From CAZSNT01 sp964607765 (GTDB taxonomy: Bacteria > Verrucomicrobiota > Lentisphaeria > Oligosphaerales > JABHEG01): a stretch of DNA of 64,000 nucleotides. The stretch covers positions 21,084 to 85,083 of the forward strand of contig CAZSNT010000024.1 of assembly GCA_964607765.1 (NCBI GenBank). Direction: 5' to 3'. A program made the translations under genes and the position numbers. Each line of letters opens with the position of its first letter. Within the stretch, counting starts at the first letter, position 1. The notes under the pieces were generated by a model. The model was not told the origin of the DNA. It searched no databases and saw only the letters and a list, made by a program, of their open reading frames with translations. Below, in pieces: positions 53,284-62,389 of the stretch.

Positions 53284-54402
53284 CTACGACAGGATGTCGA
53301 CGATCTCCGGCATTCCGAGCCTGTGGCCGACCAGAGGCTGCGACAGGTCCGACTGTGAGCGCTGCCACGTGGCGAAGCAGCCGCTGTCGTCAGCCAGTAC
53401 GTCGACGTACCGGCTGCAGCCCGTGCCCCAGGGCGATATGAACAGGGGGTGCAGAGCGGAGATCCTCTGCATTGCCGGGAACTCGTGATCGAAGCCCCAG
53501 CAGGCGCCCCCAATCTCCTCGCATGAGAAGCCGCGCGGTCGGCTGACCGCACGGGAATTCTGCTCCAGCTCACGGACGCATTCCGCCCCGTCGTAGAAGA
53601 ACACGGACAGGGGCGGCAAGGCTTCGAACAGGCCGACCCTGGGCACCGGCATGCGCGCAGTCACGCGGAACGCGGCCACATCCCAGGTCAGCCCGCGCGC
53701 GGCCAACTGCCTGGAGACCAGCGTGAAGTCGCGCTCGCCACTGCGCCGGACCGCGTAGCCCGTGTTCGAGCACGTCCAGCAGAAGGGGTGGGAGCAGTAG
53801 ATCAGCACGGCAGCGTCCGATGCGTCGCGGAATACGACCGGGTCCTTCACGTGGACCGTGCCGGCATCCTCCGTCTCTGCGAGCACAGAGCGCAGTGTTT
53901 CAACGCCCAACTGCCCGGGATCCGGGCCGGATATCACGTCGATCGACCACACACCGCAGCCTGGCTTGAGGTAGTCGGATACGGCGTCCGGGTACGGGGC
54001 GTCCTTTTCCGATGAGACGTAAAGCTCCCATGTGCCGTCGGGCGCCCGCAACAGGGACGTCCCCTCGATGGAGAGCACTGTCTTGCCGCCGCGGGACAGA
54101 TCAGCCTTGGACCAGCTTGACACCTTGGCAAACGACGCCCCGTCATCCTCGGAGCAGAACAGAGCGCATTCCAGCCCGCGCTCGCCTGCTGCCAGCCCGG
54201 TGCGCGAGTCGCCGTAGTTGCGGTATCTGCCGCAGAGCCAGAGCCTGCCGTCTGCGTCACGGACCATGTTCCCGCCGCCGAACCAGAACCCGGTTGCATC
54301 GCGGTTCGGTGCGACCAGAATCCGGGCCTCGTGCTGGTTGATCAGCCGCCTCAGCAACGCCTCGAGTCTGTTCAGTTGCTCTGCGGTGAGTGTGTCTGCC
54401 AT
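53284..54402 (-). CDS. Beta-propeller protein, glycosidase- or sialidase-like
   Basis: A 372-residue protein without a signal peptide. It has the DG-aromatic blade pattern of five- or six-bladed propellers (MVRDADGRLWLCGRYRNYGD, SIEGTSLLRAPDGTWELYVS, PLFISPWGTGCSRYVDVLA). GH32/43/117-type and sialidase-like enzymes share this layout, but I cannot name the catalytic acids. It lies just before the acyltransferase gene on the same strand, 8 bases apart. Confidence 0.6.
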   Translation of the reverse strand: MADTLTAEQLNRLEALLRRLINQHEARILVAPNRDATGFWFGGGNMVRDADGRLWLCGRYRNYGDSRTGLAAGERGLECALFCSEDDGASFAKVSSWSKADLSRGGKTVLSIEGTSLLRAPDGTWELYVSSEKDAPYPDAVSDYLKPGCGVWSIDVISGPDPGQLGVETLRSVLAETEDAGTVHVKDPVVFRDASDAAVLIYCSHPFCWTCSNTGYAVRRSGERDFTLVSRQLAARGLTWDVAAFRVTARMPVPRVGLFEALPPLSVFFYDGAECVRELEQNSRAVSRPRGFSCEEIGGACWGFDHEFPAMQRISALHPLFISPWGTGCSRYVDVLADDSGCFATWQRSQSDLSQPLVGHRLGMPEIVDILS

Positions 54403-54667
54403 GGCGGGATCCAGTCCTCCTCGACCTGCGGTGCGGGAACGCTTCCGAACGCGCGGTATTCAACACCATAGCCTGCGCCCCGACGAAGGCAACTTGCTCG
54501 GCGGCGTCCACCGTGCCGCCCGGTGGAACGTCCTTGGGGCAGCCAGCAGTGGCGTTGAGCTAAGAGGCAGGAACGACCCCCCACGCAAGGTGGATGGGGT
54601 CGCAGGCCCACATGGCGCGGACAGGTGCTATATTGTCCGCGTCCAGACAGTTGCCGGGGAGTCAAAG
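54403..54667. promoter_or_regulatory. Divergent spacer with hairpin and extended -10 before the t6A gene
   Basis: This 265-base spacer has a hairpin at 54575-54601 (GACCCCCCAC, short loop, GTGGATGGGGTC). TGCTATATT at 54626-54634 is an extended -10 box about 34 bases before the start codon of the threonylcarbamoyl-AMP synthase. No clear -35 is seen. Confidence 0.4.
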
Positions 54668-55273
54668 ATGCCAGACCATACCATACCCATCCCGACCGAA
54701 CCTCTCGAAGAAGCAGCGCGGCAGGCGGCGCGCTGCCTGAAAGACGGCGGCGTGATCGTGGCCCCGACGGAAACGGTCTACGGATTGATGACGCTGTGGA
54801 CGAACGCCGCGGGGCGCGGCCGCATCTACGCGCTGAAGGCGCGGCCGCGTGACAAGCGTCTGCAGATGCTCGTGCCGGATCTGGATTCGGCGGCTGCGAG
54901 CGGCGTGGTCGTCGACGCGCGTCTGCAGGCGCTGTCCGCGGCGTTCTGGCCCGGGCCGCTGACCGTTGTCTGTCCGGCAACGTGCGGCAACACCGTGGGG
55001 GTCCGGATCCCGGATCACCCGTTCGTGTTGCGTGTCCTCAAGTGCCTGGGCGAGGCGCTGGCGGCGACCAGCGCGAACCGGTCCGGCGAACCGGCAGCGG
55101 GTAATGTGGCAGACGCCCTCGCGGGGTTGGCGGGCGAGCCCGCGCTGGCGTTCGACGGTGGGCCGTGCTGTGGCGGAACAGCGTCCACTGTCGTTTCACT
55201 GTTGGCAACAGATCCCGTCATCCTCCGGCCAGGCCCGATCACGGAAGCCGACATCATTGCCGCGCTCGCGTGA
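54668..55273 (+). CDS. tsaC: L-threonylcarbamoyladenylate synthase
   Basis: A 201-residue YrdC/Sua5-fold protein; ATG 54668 follows GGGGAG. GGVIVAPTETVYGLMTL (27-43), IYALKARPRDKRLQMLV, FWPGPLTVVCPA and TSANRSGEPAAGNVADA are the standard motifs. It makes threonylcarbamoyl-AMP from Thr, bicarbonate and ATP for the t6A modification of tRNAs reading ANN codons. The short form (without a Sua5 domain) matches TsaC/YwlC N-terminal architecture. Confidence 0.92.
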   Translation: MPDHTIPIPTEPLEEAARQAARCLKDGGVIVAPTETVYGLMTLWTNAAGRGRIYALKARPRDKRLQMLVPDLDSAAASGVVVDARLQALSAAFWPGPLTVVCPATCGNTVGVRIPDHPFVLRVLKCLGEALAATSANRSGEPAAGNVADALAGLAGEPALAFDGGPCCGGTASTVVSLLATDPVILRPGPITEADIIAALA

Positions 55274-55299
55274 GCCTGTCTGGCCCGAACCGGTCGCAC

Positions 55300-55377
55300 T
55301 CCCACGGATGGCAGGGCCGTCCCACGGATGCCGGCGCGCGATTCCCACCGATGGCAGGGCCGTCCCACGGATGCCGG
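55300..55377. repeat. 35-base direct repeat pair
   Basis: Two copies with one mismatch (55300-55334 and 55343-55377), 8 bases apart. Each contains the shorter motif CCCACGGATG twice or in near form, so it is internally repetitive. No coding sense. Confidence 0.8.
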
Positions 55378-55553
55378 ATCAGAAGCAGGCCCCGCCAGCG
55401 CAAGGAATGGGCACGGCAAGAACCGGAAGCCGCTCTCTCGGTCTGGGCGTGTATCGTGCACTGCCAGGCAGGATACGGTAGCCCACAGCCCAGCTCAACG
55501 CTGACACTTCCAGTAACCGTTAAGCTTGGTGCCGGAAGGCTGCTCCGACCGTG

Positions 55554-55624
55554 GCGCCGCTCTCTGGGCGGCGTTTTCCCCTCGGCAGCGCGACGACAGG
55601 AAGCCGCCGCCCAGAGAGCGGCGC
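55554..55624. terminator. 19-bp perfect inverted repeat, candidate bidirectional terminator
   Basis: Arms 55554-55572 and 55606-55624 are perfect reverse complements (core CGCTCTCTGGGCG), with a 33-base loop. There is no T-run on either side. It sits beside the 3' end of the GNAT gene (stop at 55629) and downstream of the t6A gene, so it could stop both transcripts; a dispersed palindrome is the alternative. Confidence 0.45.
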
Positions 55625-55628
55625 TCCG

Positions 55629-56105
55629 TCAGGGCTCAGGCAGGTCGAAGACCATGGCTGTTTCGTCGCAGTGGTCTTTCTTGGGGCAGCGTGCGCAGTC
55701 GCTCCAGACCTTCTGCGGGAACAGGTCCATGCTCACGGGGTGGAAGCCGAGCCGTTCGAACAGGTTCGGCCGCACGGTCAGGGTGAAAAGTCGCGTGGTG
55801 TTTCTGGTGGCTGCGAACTCGATCGCCGCGGTGATCAGTTGGGATCCCAGGCCCTGGCCCTCGCAGTCCGCGTGCACGACGAGTGAGCGGATTTCCTCCA
55901 GGCCGTCGCCGAAGTCCCGGAGTGCGACCGCGCCCACGATCCTGGTCCCGGCCACGACCACAATGAAATTGGCGATGTAGTGCCGGATTTCGTCGGGAGA
56001 ACGGGGCAGCACGATGCCTTTGGCGGCGTAGGGCTGGAGCAGCGTGGCGATGGCCTCCGCATCATCCAGAGCGGCTGGCCGCAGGCGTGGTTCCGGAGTG
56101 CACAT
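55629..56105 (-). CDS. GNAT acetyltransferase of the N-acetylglutamate synthase type
   Basis: A 158-residue GNAT-fold protein. LLQPYAAKGIVLPRSPDEI, DGLEEIRSLVVHADCEGQGL and LFERLGF followed by FPQKVWSDCARCPKKDHCDE match stand-alone N-acetylglutamate synthases. The Cys cluster near the C terminus (C-x2-C...C) is typical of that group. It would make N-acetylglutamate in arginine synthesis. Ends 10 bases before accA. Confidence 0.8.
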   Translation of the reverse strand: MCTPEPRLRPAALDDAEAIATLLQPYAAKGIVLPRSPDEIRHYIANFIVVVAGTRIVGAVALRDFGDGLEEIRSLVVHADCEGQGLGSQLITAAIEFAATRNTTRLFTLTVRPNLFERLGFHPVSMDLFPQKVWSDCARCPKKDHCDETAMVFDLPEP

Positions 56106-56114
56106 GGGGCTCGG

Positions 56115-57071
56115 TCACTTGCCTTCGAATACGCCCAGCGCACGGAATTTCGCGTAGCGCTGTTCGCGCAGTTCGTCAGGCGTCATCTGGGCGAGAGTGT
56201 CCAGCTGGGCCCTGACGGCTTTGGACAGCAGGTCTGCCGCTCCTTTGGGGTCGCGGTGTGCGCCTCCGAGCGGTTCGGGAACGATTTCGTCGATGATCCC
56301 GAACTCCTTGAGGTCGCCGGGAGTGAGTCGCAGTGCTTCCGCTGCCCTGGGTGCGGCTGCGCCGTCGCGCCACAGGATGGCTGCGCAGCCCTCGGGTGTG
56401 ATCACCGAGTAATAGGCGTTTTCGAGGATCATCATGCAGTTTCCAACGCCGATGCCCAGAGCGCCGCCGCTGCCGCCTTCTCCGACCACCGCTACCACCA
56501 CGGGCACGGACAGCTCGAACATCTCCCGCAGGTTCACCGCTATCGACTCGCCGATGTGTCGTTCCTCGGCCCCGATCCCCGGATAGGCGCCCTTGGTATC
56601 GATCAAGGAGATCACGGGCACACGTGCCTGGTCAGCCAACTGCATCAGGCGCAGTGCTTTGCGGTAGCCTTCCGGATGAGGGCTGCCGAAGTTGACTTTC
56701 ATTCGCGTTTCCAGGTCACGACCTTTCTGGTTCCCGATCACCATGACAGGCGTGTCACCGAGCTTGGCAAAGCCACCGATGATCGCCTGGTCATCGGCGA
56801 ATCGGCGATCGCCGTGGAGCTCGAGGAAGTCGGTGAACATGTGCTCGATGTAGTCGTCGGGGTGAGGGCGGTCCGGGTGCCGGGCCACCTGCACGCGCTG
56901 CCACGGTGTCAGCTCGGCGAACACGCTCTTCTTCGTGTCGGCGATACGCTGCTTCAGCAGGTCGATGCCGTCGGCAACGTCCACGTCGTTTTCATGGCTG
57001 AACGCCTGGAGCTTGATCATCTTCTGCTCGAGCTCGGCGATGGGTTGCTCAAAATCCAGATTGGTCGGCAT
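56115..57071 (-). CDS. accA: Acetyl-CoA carboxylase carboxyltransferase subunit alpha
   Basis: A 318-residue protein of normal length. LDFEQPIAELEQKMIKLQ opens it; HPDRPHPDDYIEHMF, FGSPHPEGYRKALRLM, IDTKGAYPGIGAEERH, GEGGSGGALGIGVGN and YSVITPEGCAAILWRD are the AccA blocks, including the oxyanion glycines. With AccD it transfers the carboxyl group from biotin to acetyl-CoA. accD and the biotin subunits are not in the window. Confidence 0.96.
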   Translation of the reverse strand: MPTNLDFEQPIAELEQKMIKLQAFSHENDVDVADGIDLLKQRIADTKKSVFAELTPWQRVQVARHPDRPHPDDYIEHMFTDFLELHGDRRFADDQAIIGGFAKLGDTPVMVIGNQKGRDLETRMKVNFGSPHPEGYRKALRLMQLADQARVPVISLIDTKGAYPGIGAEERHIGESIAVNLREMFELSVPVVVAVVGEGGSGGALGIGVGNCMMILENAYYSVITPEGCAAILWRDGAAAPRAAEALRLTPGDLKEFGIIDEIVPEPLGGAHRDPKGAADLLSKAVRAQLDTLAQMTPDELREQRYAKFRALGVFEGK

Positions 57072-57073
57072 AG

Positions 57074-58081
57074 TTATTCGTCCCTGATAATGACCTGAAC
57101 ACCGGTCGTGCCGGACACCGGCTCCGGTATCAGATCAAACAACTCACCAATGTCGTCCGCTACATCTGCGCCGTCCACCGGATTGCGCATACGGATGCAG
57201 CCGTTACTCGCAGCCTGGCCGATTGTCTCCGGCTGCCACGTGCCATGGATCCCATAGCCGATGAGCATGGAATCCGTGTCGCCCGTAGGCGTGAACCCCA
57301 TCCAGTGCGTGCCCAGTACATTCTCCGGATGCCCGTACTCGATGGTCCTGCCTCGGTACGTCCAAGGCGGATGGAACTTCTTGGTGGTGATTTCGAAAGT
57401 GCCCACCGGTGTGCGATCCTGCCTGCCGATGCCGACCGGATACATCATGAACAGTTTGTCCCCGTCCATGAGCAGCAACGTGTAGTTCGCCTTGGATACG
57501 ACAATGCGCCAGTCGCCCTTGTAGCAGTAAAGCACCTCGTTCTCGTAGATGGTGGGATCTGTTCGGTCGAGCGCGTTGATGCGCTGAAGCGCACCCACGG
57601 TCGTGCGGTAGTCACGCGCGATCCTCGCCAGGCTGTCCCCCGACCGGATCCTGTGGGCGGCCTTCTCGGGGTCGGGTGTCGTCGAATTGAACAACACGGC
57701 GTGAGCCTTGGTGATGACCTCTGCCGCCCGGCGCCAGGAAGGATCGAACTCCCGGACTTCCGGCGCGCTCATCACCTTGCGGGCCAAGGTCCGTGCCGCG
57801 ACATAGCTCTGCTTCTCAAGTTGCATCTCGGCAGTGCTGAGCAGGCGCTCGAGCTCGGACCGTTCAGTGTGCGGCGCGGCCCGCGTGCCGCCGTCACCCT
57901 CGCGGGGGGGCGCAACAGGCGGCGGGTCCACATCCCCAGGCTGGTGGATGGGGGGCGGCTCGCCGCCGGGAACGATCTTGGCACGCATCCCCTCGGGCAG
58001 CCGCGTCCACACCAGGTAGCCGATGCCGAAGATAATGGCGCCGATGATTGTCCCGAGGATGATCTTGTAAGGCAGGTACAT
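57074..58081 (-). CDS. L,D-transpeptidase (YkuD) with LysM domain, membrane-anchored
   Basis: A 335-residue protein. Residues 8-25 are a membrane segment (ILGTIIGAIIFGIGYLVW); a Pro-rich linker follows. Residues about 143-190 form a LysM (AHRIRSGDSLARIARDYRTT). The YkuD domain covers about 193-330, with IHGTW (His279) and SNGCIRM (Cys295, Arg297) as the active site. It forms L,D cross-links or attaches proteins in peptidoglycan. It is 2 bases upstream of accA on the same strand, which looks like chance operon membership. Confidence 0.92.
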   Translation of the reverse strand: MYLPYKIILGTIIGAIIFGIGYLVWTRLPEGMRAKIVPGGEPPPIHQPGDVDPPPVAPPREGDGGTRAAPHTERSELERLLSTAEMQLEKQSYVAARTLARKVMSAPEVREFDPSWRRAAEVITKAHAVLFNSTTPDPEKAAHRIRSGDSLARIARDYRTTVGALQRINALDRTDPTIYENEVLYCYKGDWRIVVSKANYTLLLMDGDKLFMMYPVGIGRQDRTPVGTFEITTKKFHPPWTYRGRTIEYGHPENVLGTHWMGFTPTGDTDSMLIGYGIHGTWQPETIGQAASNGCIRMRNPVDGADVADDIGELFDLIPEPVSGTTGVQVIIRDE

Positions 58082-58199
58082 TGAGGTTCCAGGCCAAAAC
58101 CGAAGGCTTTACCGTTGTTGCCGATCCGAGGCGGCCAGTGAGCTCTGCTGGCAGCGCCACAAACCAATATAGATCGGCTTCGCCAAGCTGCAACCGTGG

Positions 58200-59012
58200 T
58201 CAGATCTTGCTCAGTTCCTGGCACAGATACGACATGCTCGGCAGGCGCTTGTTGGGGTCCTTTTCCAGGCACTGCATGATAATACGGCCCAACTTCGGCG
58301 ACAGCTGCTTGTTCAGCTCTTGCGGCGGCTTCAGTTTGTAGGATCGGCTGACCTGCCGGACCCGGCGTTCCCTGGCAGTCTTGCCGTGGAACGGCATGCG
58401 GCGCGTGACCAGGTTGTAGGCCATGACGCCGAACGCGAACATGTCCGCGGCGGGACTCAGCAGGCATCCGCCACGCAGTTGCTCCGGAGCCATATACGCT
58501 TCCGTTCCGGCACGGTGCCGCGTGCGTTTGCCGTCCGACTCGATGCTCAAGTCGAAGTCTGTCAGCTTGAGCTCTGGTTCGTCCCCATCGAGGGAGACCA
58601 GGAAATTCTCCGCTTTGACGTCCAGATGGATGATCCCGTTCTTGTGCACGTGGGCCAACGCAGCCGCGGCGCTGCGCAGAAGCGCCAGCGAGCGTTCTTT
58701 TACGATGGCGTGCCGGTCATTGATGAGTTTGCGCAGGTTGTGGCCTTGGACGTATTCGATGATCTCGTACGGCACAAACTTGGCCGTGCCGTGTTCGAGC
58801 GACTGTACGATGTTGGGGTGCTCCGAGAGTTTCTCGCGGATGCGTGTGCCGTTGACAAAACCGCGGCGGATGCGCCAGCGAAACAGATTGCGGCGGAGCA
58901 GTTCGCGGTGAACGAGTTGCTTGCCGTTCGGCTGAACGATCAGTGTCAACGTGGCCATCCCACCCGCGGACAGGTCGCACACTCTGGTCCATTCGATCCG
59001 TCGAGTGCTCAT
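58200..59012 (-). CDS. Ser/Thr kinase-fold protein with altered lysine and DFD motifs
   Basis: A 270-residue protein covering only a kinase domain. The VAIK region reads KQLVHRELLRR (residues 31-41), so the ATP-binding Lys appears to be absent; Arg36 is the nearest base. The catalytic loop is HLDVKAENFLV (Asp131, Lys133, Asn136), DFG is replaced by DFD (152-154), and AYMAPEQLRGG keeps the APE. The key Asp residues are present, so weak activity or use of another Lys is possible; it may also be a regulatory pseudokinase. No membrane segment is seen. It lies 26 bases from the aconitase end. Confidence 0.85.
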   Translation of the reverse strand: MSTRRIEWTRVCDLSAGGMATLTLIVQPNGKQLVHRELLRRNLFRWRIRRGFVNGTRIREKLSEHPNIVQSLEHGTAKFVPYEIIEYVQGHNLRKLINDRHAIVKERSLALLRSAAAALAHVHKNGIIHLDVKAENFLVSLDGDEPELKLTDFDLSIESDGKRTRHRAGTEAYMAPEQLRGGCLLSPAADMFAFGVMAYNLVTRRMPFHGKTARERRVRQVSRSYKLKPPQELNKQLSPKLGRIIMQCLEKDPNKRLPSMSYLCQELSKI

Positions 59013-59038
59013 GTGGTCGCGCTACCCCCGGTTGTGGT

Positions 59039-60982
59039 CTAAGCCAGACGGCCTCCGGCCAGGACCATGGCGATGTCCGCTTCAGAGAGGACATGACGAA
59101 GCGCGCAGGAGCGAGACTGACCGTCCTGCTCCCGGACAACCGCCTGCACGGGAGCGTCCGGCCGGAGCTGTTCATGGATGTCCTTTATCTCGATGCTGCT
59201 CCCGGTCCGGATGGCCTCGTAATCGCTCCTGTCTTCGAAGAGCAGCGGAACGATACCGAAGTTGATCAGATTCGCGGCGTGGATTCGTTCGATGCCGAGG
59301 GCGAGCACGAGGCGCACACCGAGGAACATGGGGCAGATCGCGGCATGTTCCCGGGACGAGCCCTGGCCGTAGCTCTCTCCGGCAACAATGACGCCGCAGC
59401 GCCCGGCGTCGCGCACCGCCGCGGCGCGCTCCGCAAACGAGGCCTGTCCCTCTTCGTTGAAGCATTCGAACACCACTTGTGAGTAGGCCGGCACATTGCT
59501 GCGCAGCTTGAGGTGTCGGCCGGCCGGCATGATGTGGTCCGTGGTGATCTTGTCCTCGACTTTAATCAGTACCTGACCGTCGATGTCGGCCGGTACCGGG
59601 GTGCAATGGGGCGGGTCACCGATTGTCCTCTTCCGCACGATCTCGACGCCGGCGCCCTGCTCGGGCGGGCGGATGATCATGCTGTCGTCGATGTGGAAAC
59701 GCTCGGGCATCTCCCACGGCGCAACCGTCAGGTCGAGCGTTCGCGGATCGGTCAGCCTTCCGGTCAGTGCGGTGGCCGCCGCGGTCTCCGCACTGACCAG
59801 GTAACACTGGTCGTTCGAGGTCCCGGTGCGGCCCAGGAAGTTGCGGTTGAAGGTCCGGACCGACACCGCATCGTCTGCCGGACTGAAGCCCTGACCGATG
59901 CATGGTCCGCAGGCGGACTCCAGGATCCGGGCACCGGCCTCGATCAGACGGGCGAGTGTTCCGTTCTCGATGAGCATGCTCAGGACTTGGCGGCTGCCGG
60001 GCGCCACACCCAGCGAGAGGCCCGGATGCACGGTACGCCCAGACAGTATTTGGGCCACAGTACCGAGGTCCTTCAGCGAGCTGTTCGTGCAGGAGCCGAT
60101 GACGACCTGTGTTACCTCAACGTCACCCAACTCCCGGACTGTGGCGATGTTCCCCGGGTTCGATGGGCAGGCGGCCAACGGCTCGAGTGTTGCCAGATCA
60201 ATGCTGATGACGCGGTCGTAGGCGGCATCGGGATCCGCGACCAACGGGCGCCACGCCGCCTCGCGGCCTTGGGCCTTCAGGAAGTCGCGCGTCGCGGCGT
60301 CGGACGGGAACACCGAGCTGGTGACGCCGAGCTCAGCGCCCATGTTCGTGATGGTAGCACGCTCCGGAACGGAGAGCGTGGCAATGCCCGGGCCGAAGTA
60401 CTCGACCGCCGTTCCGACGTTGCCCTTGCTGCCGAGGATCGACAGGACTTTCAGGATGACATCCTTGGCGGCAACCCACGGCGGCAGCTGGCCCAGCAGC
60501 TCGATGCCGACAACCCGTGGGCAAGTCAGCTTGAACGGGCCGCCTGCCATTGCGACTGCCACGTCCAGGCCGCCGGCGCCGATCGCCAACATGCCGATGC
60601 CGCCGTTGGTCGGTGTGTGTGAGTCGGAGCCCAGGAGCGTCTTGCCCGGCTCGCCAAACCGTTCGAGGTGGACCTGGTGACAGATGCCGTTTCCTGGGCG
60701 CGAGAACAGCACGCCTTTCGCGGCGCAGATGCTTTGCAGGTAGAGGTGGTCGTTCTGGTTCTCCGGGCCGATCTGGCTGGTGTTGTGGTCCACGTACTGC
60801 ACCGACAGTTCGGTCGCGACCTTGTCCACACCCATGGCTTCCAGCTCGAGAAACGCCATGGTGCCCGTGGCGTCCTGGCAGAGCGTTTGGTCGATCCGGA
60901 TCTGGATCTCATTGCCCGGGACAGCGTCGCCCTCGACCAGGTGCGCCGCGATGATCTTCTCTACAACTGTCTTGCCACCCAT
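59039..60982 (-). CDS. Aconitate hydratase (bacterial short form)
   Basis: A 647-residue protein matching the shorter aconitase group (Aquifex-type) rather than AcnA or AcnB. Fe-S ligands are in VIGSCTNSS and ACGPCIGQG. Other blocks: LLGSDSHTPTNGGIGMLAIG, KITTDHIMPAG and GESYGQGSSREHAA in the swivel domain. It interconverts citrate and isocitrate. It starts 114 bases downstream of enolase on the same strand. Confidence 0.93.
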   Translation of the reverse strand: MGGKTVVEKIIAAHLVEGDAVPGNEIQIRIDQTLCQDATGTMAFLELEAMGVDKVATELSVQYVDHNTSQIGPENQNDHLYLQSICAAKGVLFSRPGNGICHQVHLERFGEPGKTLLGSDSHTPTNGGIGMLAIGAGGLDVAVAMAGGPFKLTCPRVVGIELLGQLPPWVAAKDVILKVLSILGSKGNVGTAVEYFGPGIATLSVPERATITNMGAELGVTSSVFPSDAATRDFLKAQGREAAWRPLVADPDAAYDRVISIDLATLEPLAACPSNPGNIATVRELGDVEVTQVVIGSCTNSSLKDLGTVAQILSGRTVHPGLSLGVAPGSRQVLSMLIENGTLARLIEAGARILESACGPCIGQGFSPADDAVSVRTFNRNFLGRTGTSNDQCYLVSAETAAATALTGRLTDPRTLDLTVAPWEMPERFHIDDSMIIRPPEQGAGVEIVRKRTIGDPPHCTPVPADIDGQVLIKVEDKITTDHIMPAGRHLKLRSNVPAYSQVVFECFNEEGQASFAERAAAVRDAGRCGVIVAGESYGQGSSREHAAICPMFLGVRLVLALGIERIHAANLINFGIVPLLFEDRSDYEAIRTGSSIEIKDIHEQLRPDAPVQAVVREQDGQSRSCALRHVLSEADIAMVLAGGRLA

Positions 60983-61096
60983 CGATGGGGGTCTCCTAAT
61001 GCGGAAATGTGATCAAGCAGGGAGGGGTTGCGCTGCGCCTCGCAGCGTCCCGTCCCTGCCTGGCTCGTGTCTTCGGCGTGTGAGCGCGCGGTTGCG

Positions 61097-62389
61097 TTAC
61101 GGCTTGGCGTAACCGTAGCGGGCCGTGCTGCCAAGGGCCTCCTCAATGCGCAGGAGCTGGTTGTACTTGCAGATGCGGTCCGTGCGGCTGAGAGACCCCG
61201 TCTTGATCTGCCCCGTGTTGAGGGCGACGGACAGGTCGGCAATCGTGGTGTCTTCGGTCTCGCCCGAGCGGTGGCTGACAACGGCCGTCCACCCGGCGCG
61301 GTGCGCCATCTCGATCGCGTCGATCGTCTCGGTCAGCGAACCGATCTGGTTCACTTTGATCAGGATCGAGTTTGCCGAGTTCGTCTTGATGGCTTTCTCG
61401 AGGAACTTGACATTCGTTACCAACAGGTCATCACCGACCAGCTGGCAGCGGTCGCCGATCTTGTCGGTCAGGATTTTCCAGCCGTCCCAGTCGGCTTCGT
61501 CCATGCCGTCCTCGATCGAGTCGATCGGGTACTTGCCAATGAGCTCGGCCAGATAGGCAGCCTGTTCTTCGCTGCTGCGCTTAGCACCCTTCTCACCCTC
61601 GAACTTGGCGTAGTTGTACACGCCGTCCTCGTAGAACTCGCTGGATGCGCAGTCGAGCGCGAGCATCACGTCCTTGCCCGGTGCATAGCCAGCCAGTTCG
61701 ATGGCCTTGAGCACGCTCTCGACCGCGTCCTCCGTGCCGTCGAAGGAGGGCGCGAATCCGCCTTCGTCGCCAACTGCCGTGCTCAGACCACGGTCGTGAA
61801 TGACCTTCTTGAGGCTGTGGAAGACTTCCGCGCCCATGCGCAGGCCTTCACGGAAGCAGCATGCGCCCACCGGCCGGATCATGAACTCCTGGAAGGCGAT
61901 CGGGGCGTCGGAGTGTGAGCCGCCGTTGATGATATTCATCATGGGCACGGGCAGGACCTTGGCGTTCGTTCCGCCGATGTAACGGAACAGCGGCAGATCC
62001 GCGGCCTCGGCCGCGGCGTGCGCGACTGCAAGCGACACGCCCAGAATAGCGTTGGCGCCGAGGTTGCTCTTCGTCTCGGTGCCGTCGACAGCGAGCATTT
62101 TCGCATCGACACCGACCTGGTCGCGGGCGTCCATGCCCTTGACCGCCGGTGCGATCTGCGTGTTGACGTTCGTGACAGCCTTGATAACGCCCTTACCCAG
62201 GTAACGGTTCTTGTCGCCGTCGCGCAGCTCAAGCGCCTCGTTCTCGCCCGTTGATGCGCCGGAGGGCACGGCAGCCCGGCCGCTCGCGCCGCCAGCCAGG
62301 ACCACTTCGACTTCAAGGGTGGGGTTGCCGCGTGAATCCAGGATCTCCCGGGCCGCAACTTCCGTGATGCATGTTCCGTTCGCTGCCAT
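61097..62389 (-). CDS. eno: Enolase
   Basis: A 430-residue enolase. AREILDSRGNPTLEVEV, GRAAVPSGASTGENEALELR, NLGANAILGVSLAVAHAAA, the DEGGFAPSF lid, ILIKVNQIGSLTETIDAI with the catalytic Lys, and VSHRSGETEDTTIADL are all present. It turns 2-phosphoglycerate into phosphoenolpyruvate. Length and motifs are normal. Confidence 0.97.
   Translation of the reverse strand: MAANGTCITEVAAREILDSRGNPTLEVEVVLAGGASGRAAVPSGASTGENEALELRDGDKNRYLGKGVIKAVTNVNTQIAPAVKGMDARDQVGVDAKMLAVDGTETKSNLGANAILGVSLAVAHAAAEAADLPLFRYIGGTNAKVLPVPMMNIINGGSHSDAPIAFQEFMIRPVGACCFREGLRMGAEVFHSLKKVIHDRGLSTAVGDEGGFAPSFDGTEDAVESVLKAIELAGYAPGKDVMLALDCASSEFYEDGVYNYAKFEGEKGAKRSSEEQAAYLAELIGKYPIDSIEDGMDEADWDGWKILTDKIGDRCQLVGDDLLVTNVKFLEKAIKTNSANSILIKVNQIGSLTETIDAIEMAHRAGWTAVVSHRSGETEDTTIADLSVALNTGQIKTGSLSRTDRICKYNQLLRIEEALGSTARYGYAKP

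Larger units (their letters stand above)
55274..55628. other. Gene-free spacer with short direct repeats and a large hairpin
   Basis: This 355-base stretch has no supported gene. It holds a 35-base direct repeat (55300-55334 and 55343-55377, one mismatch, containing GGCAGGGCCGTCCCACGGAT) and a perfect 19-bp inverted repeat (55554-55572 with 55606-55624, 33-base loop). It lies between two converging genes, so the hairpin may end transcription in both directions. Confidence 0.7.
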
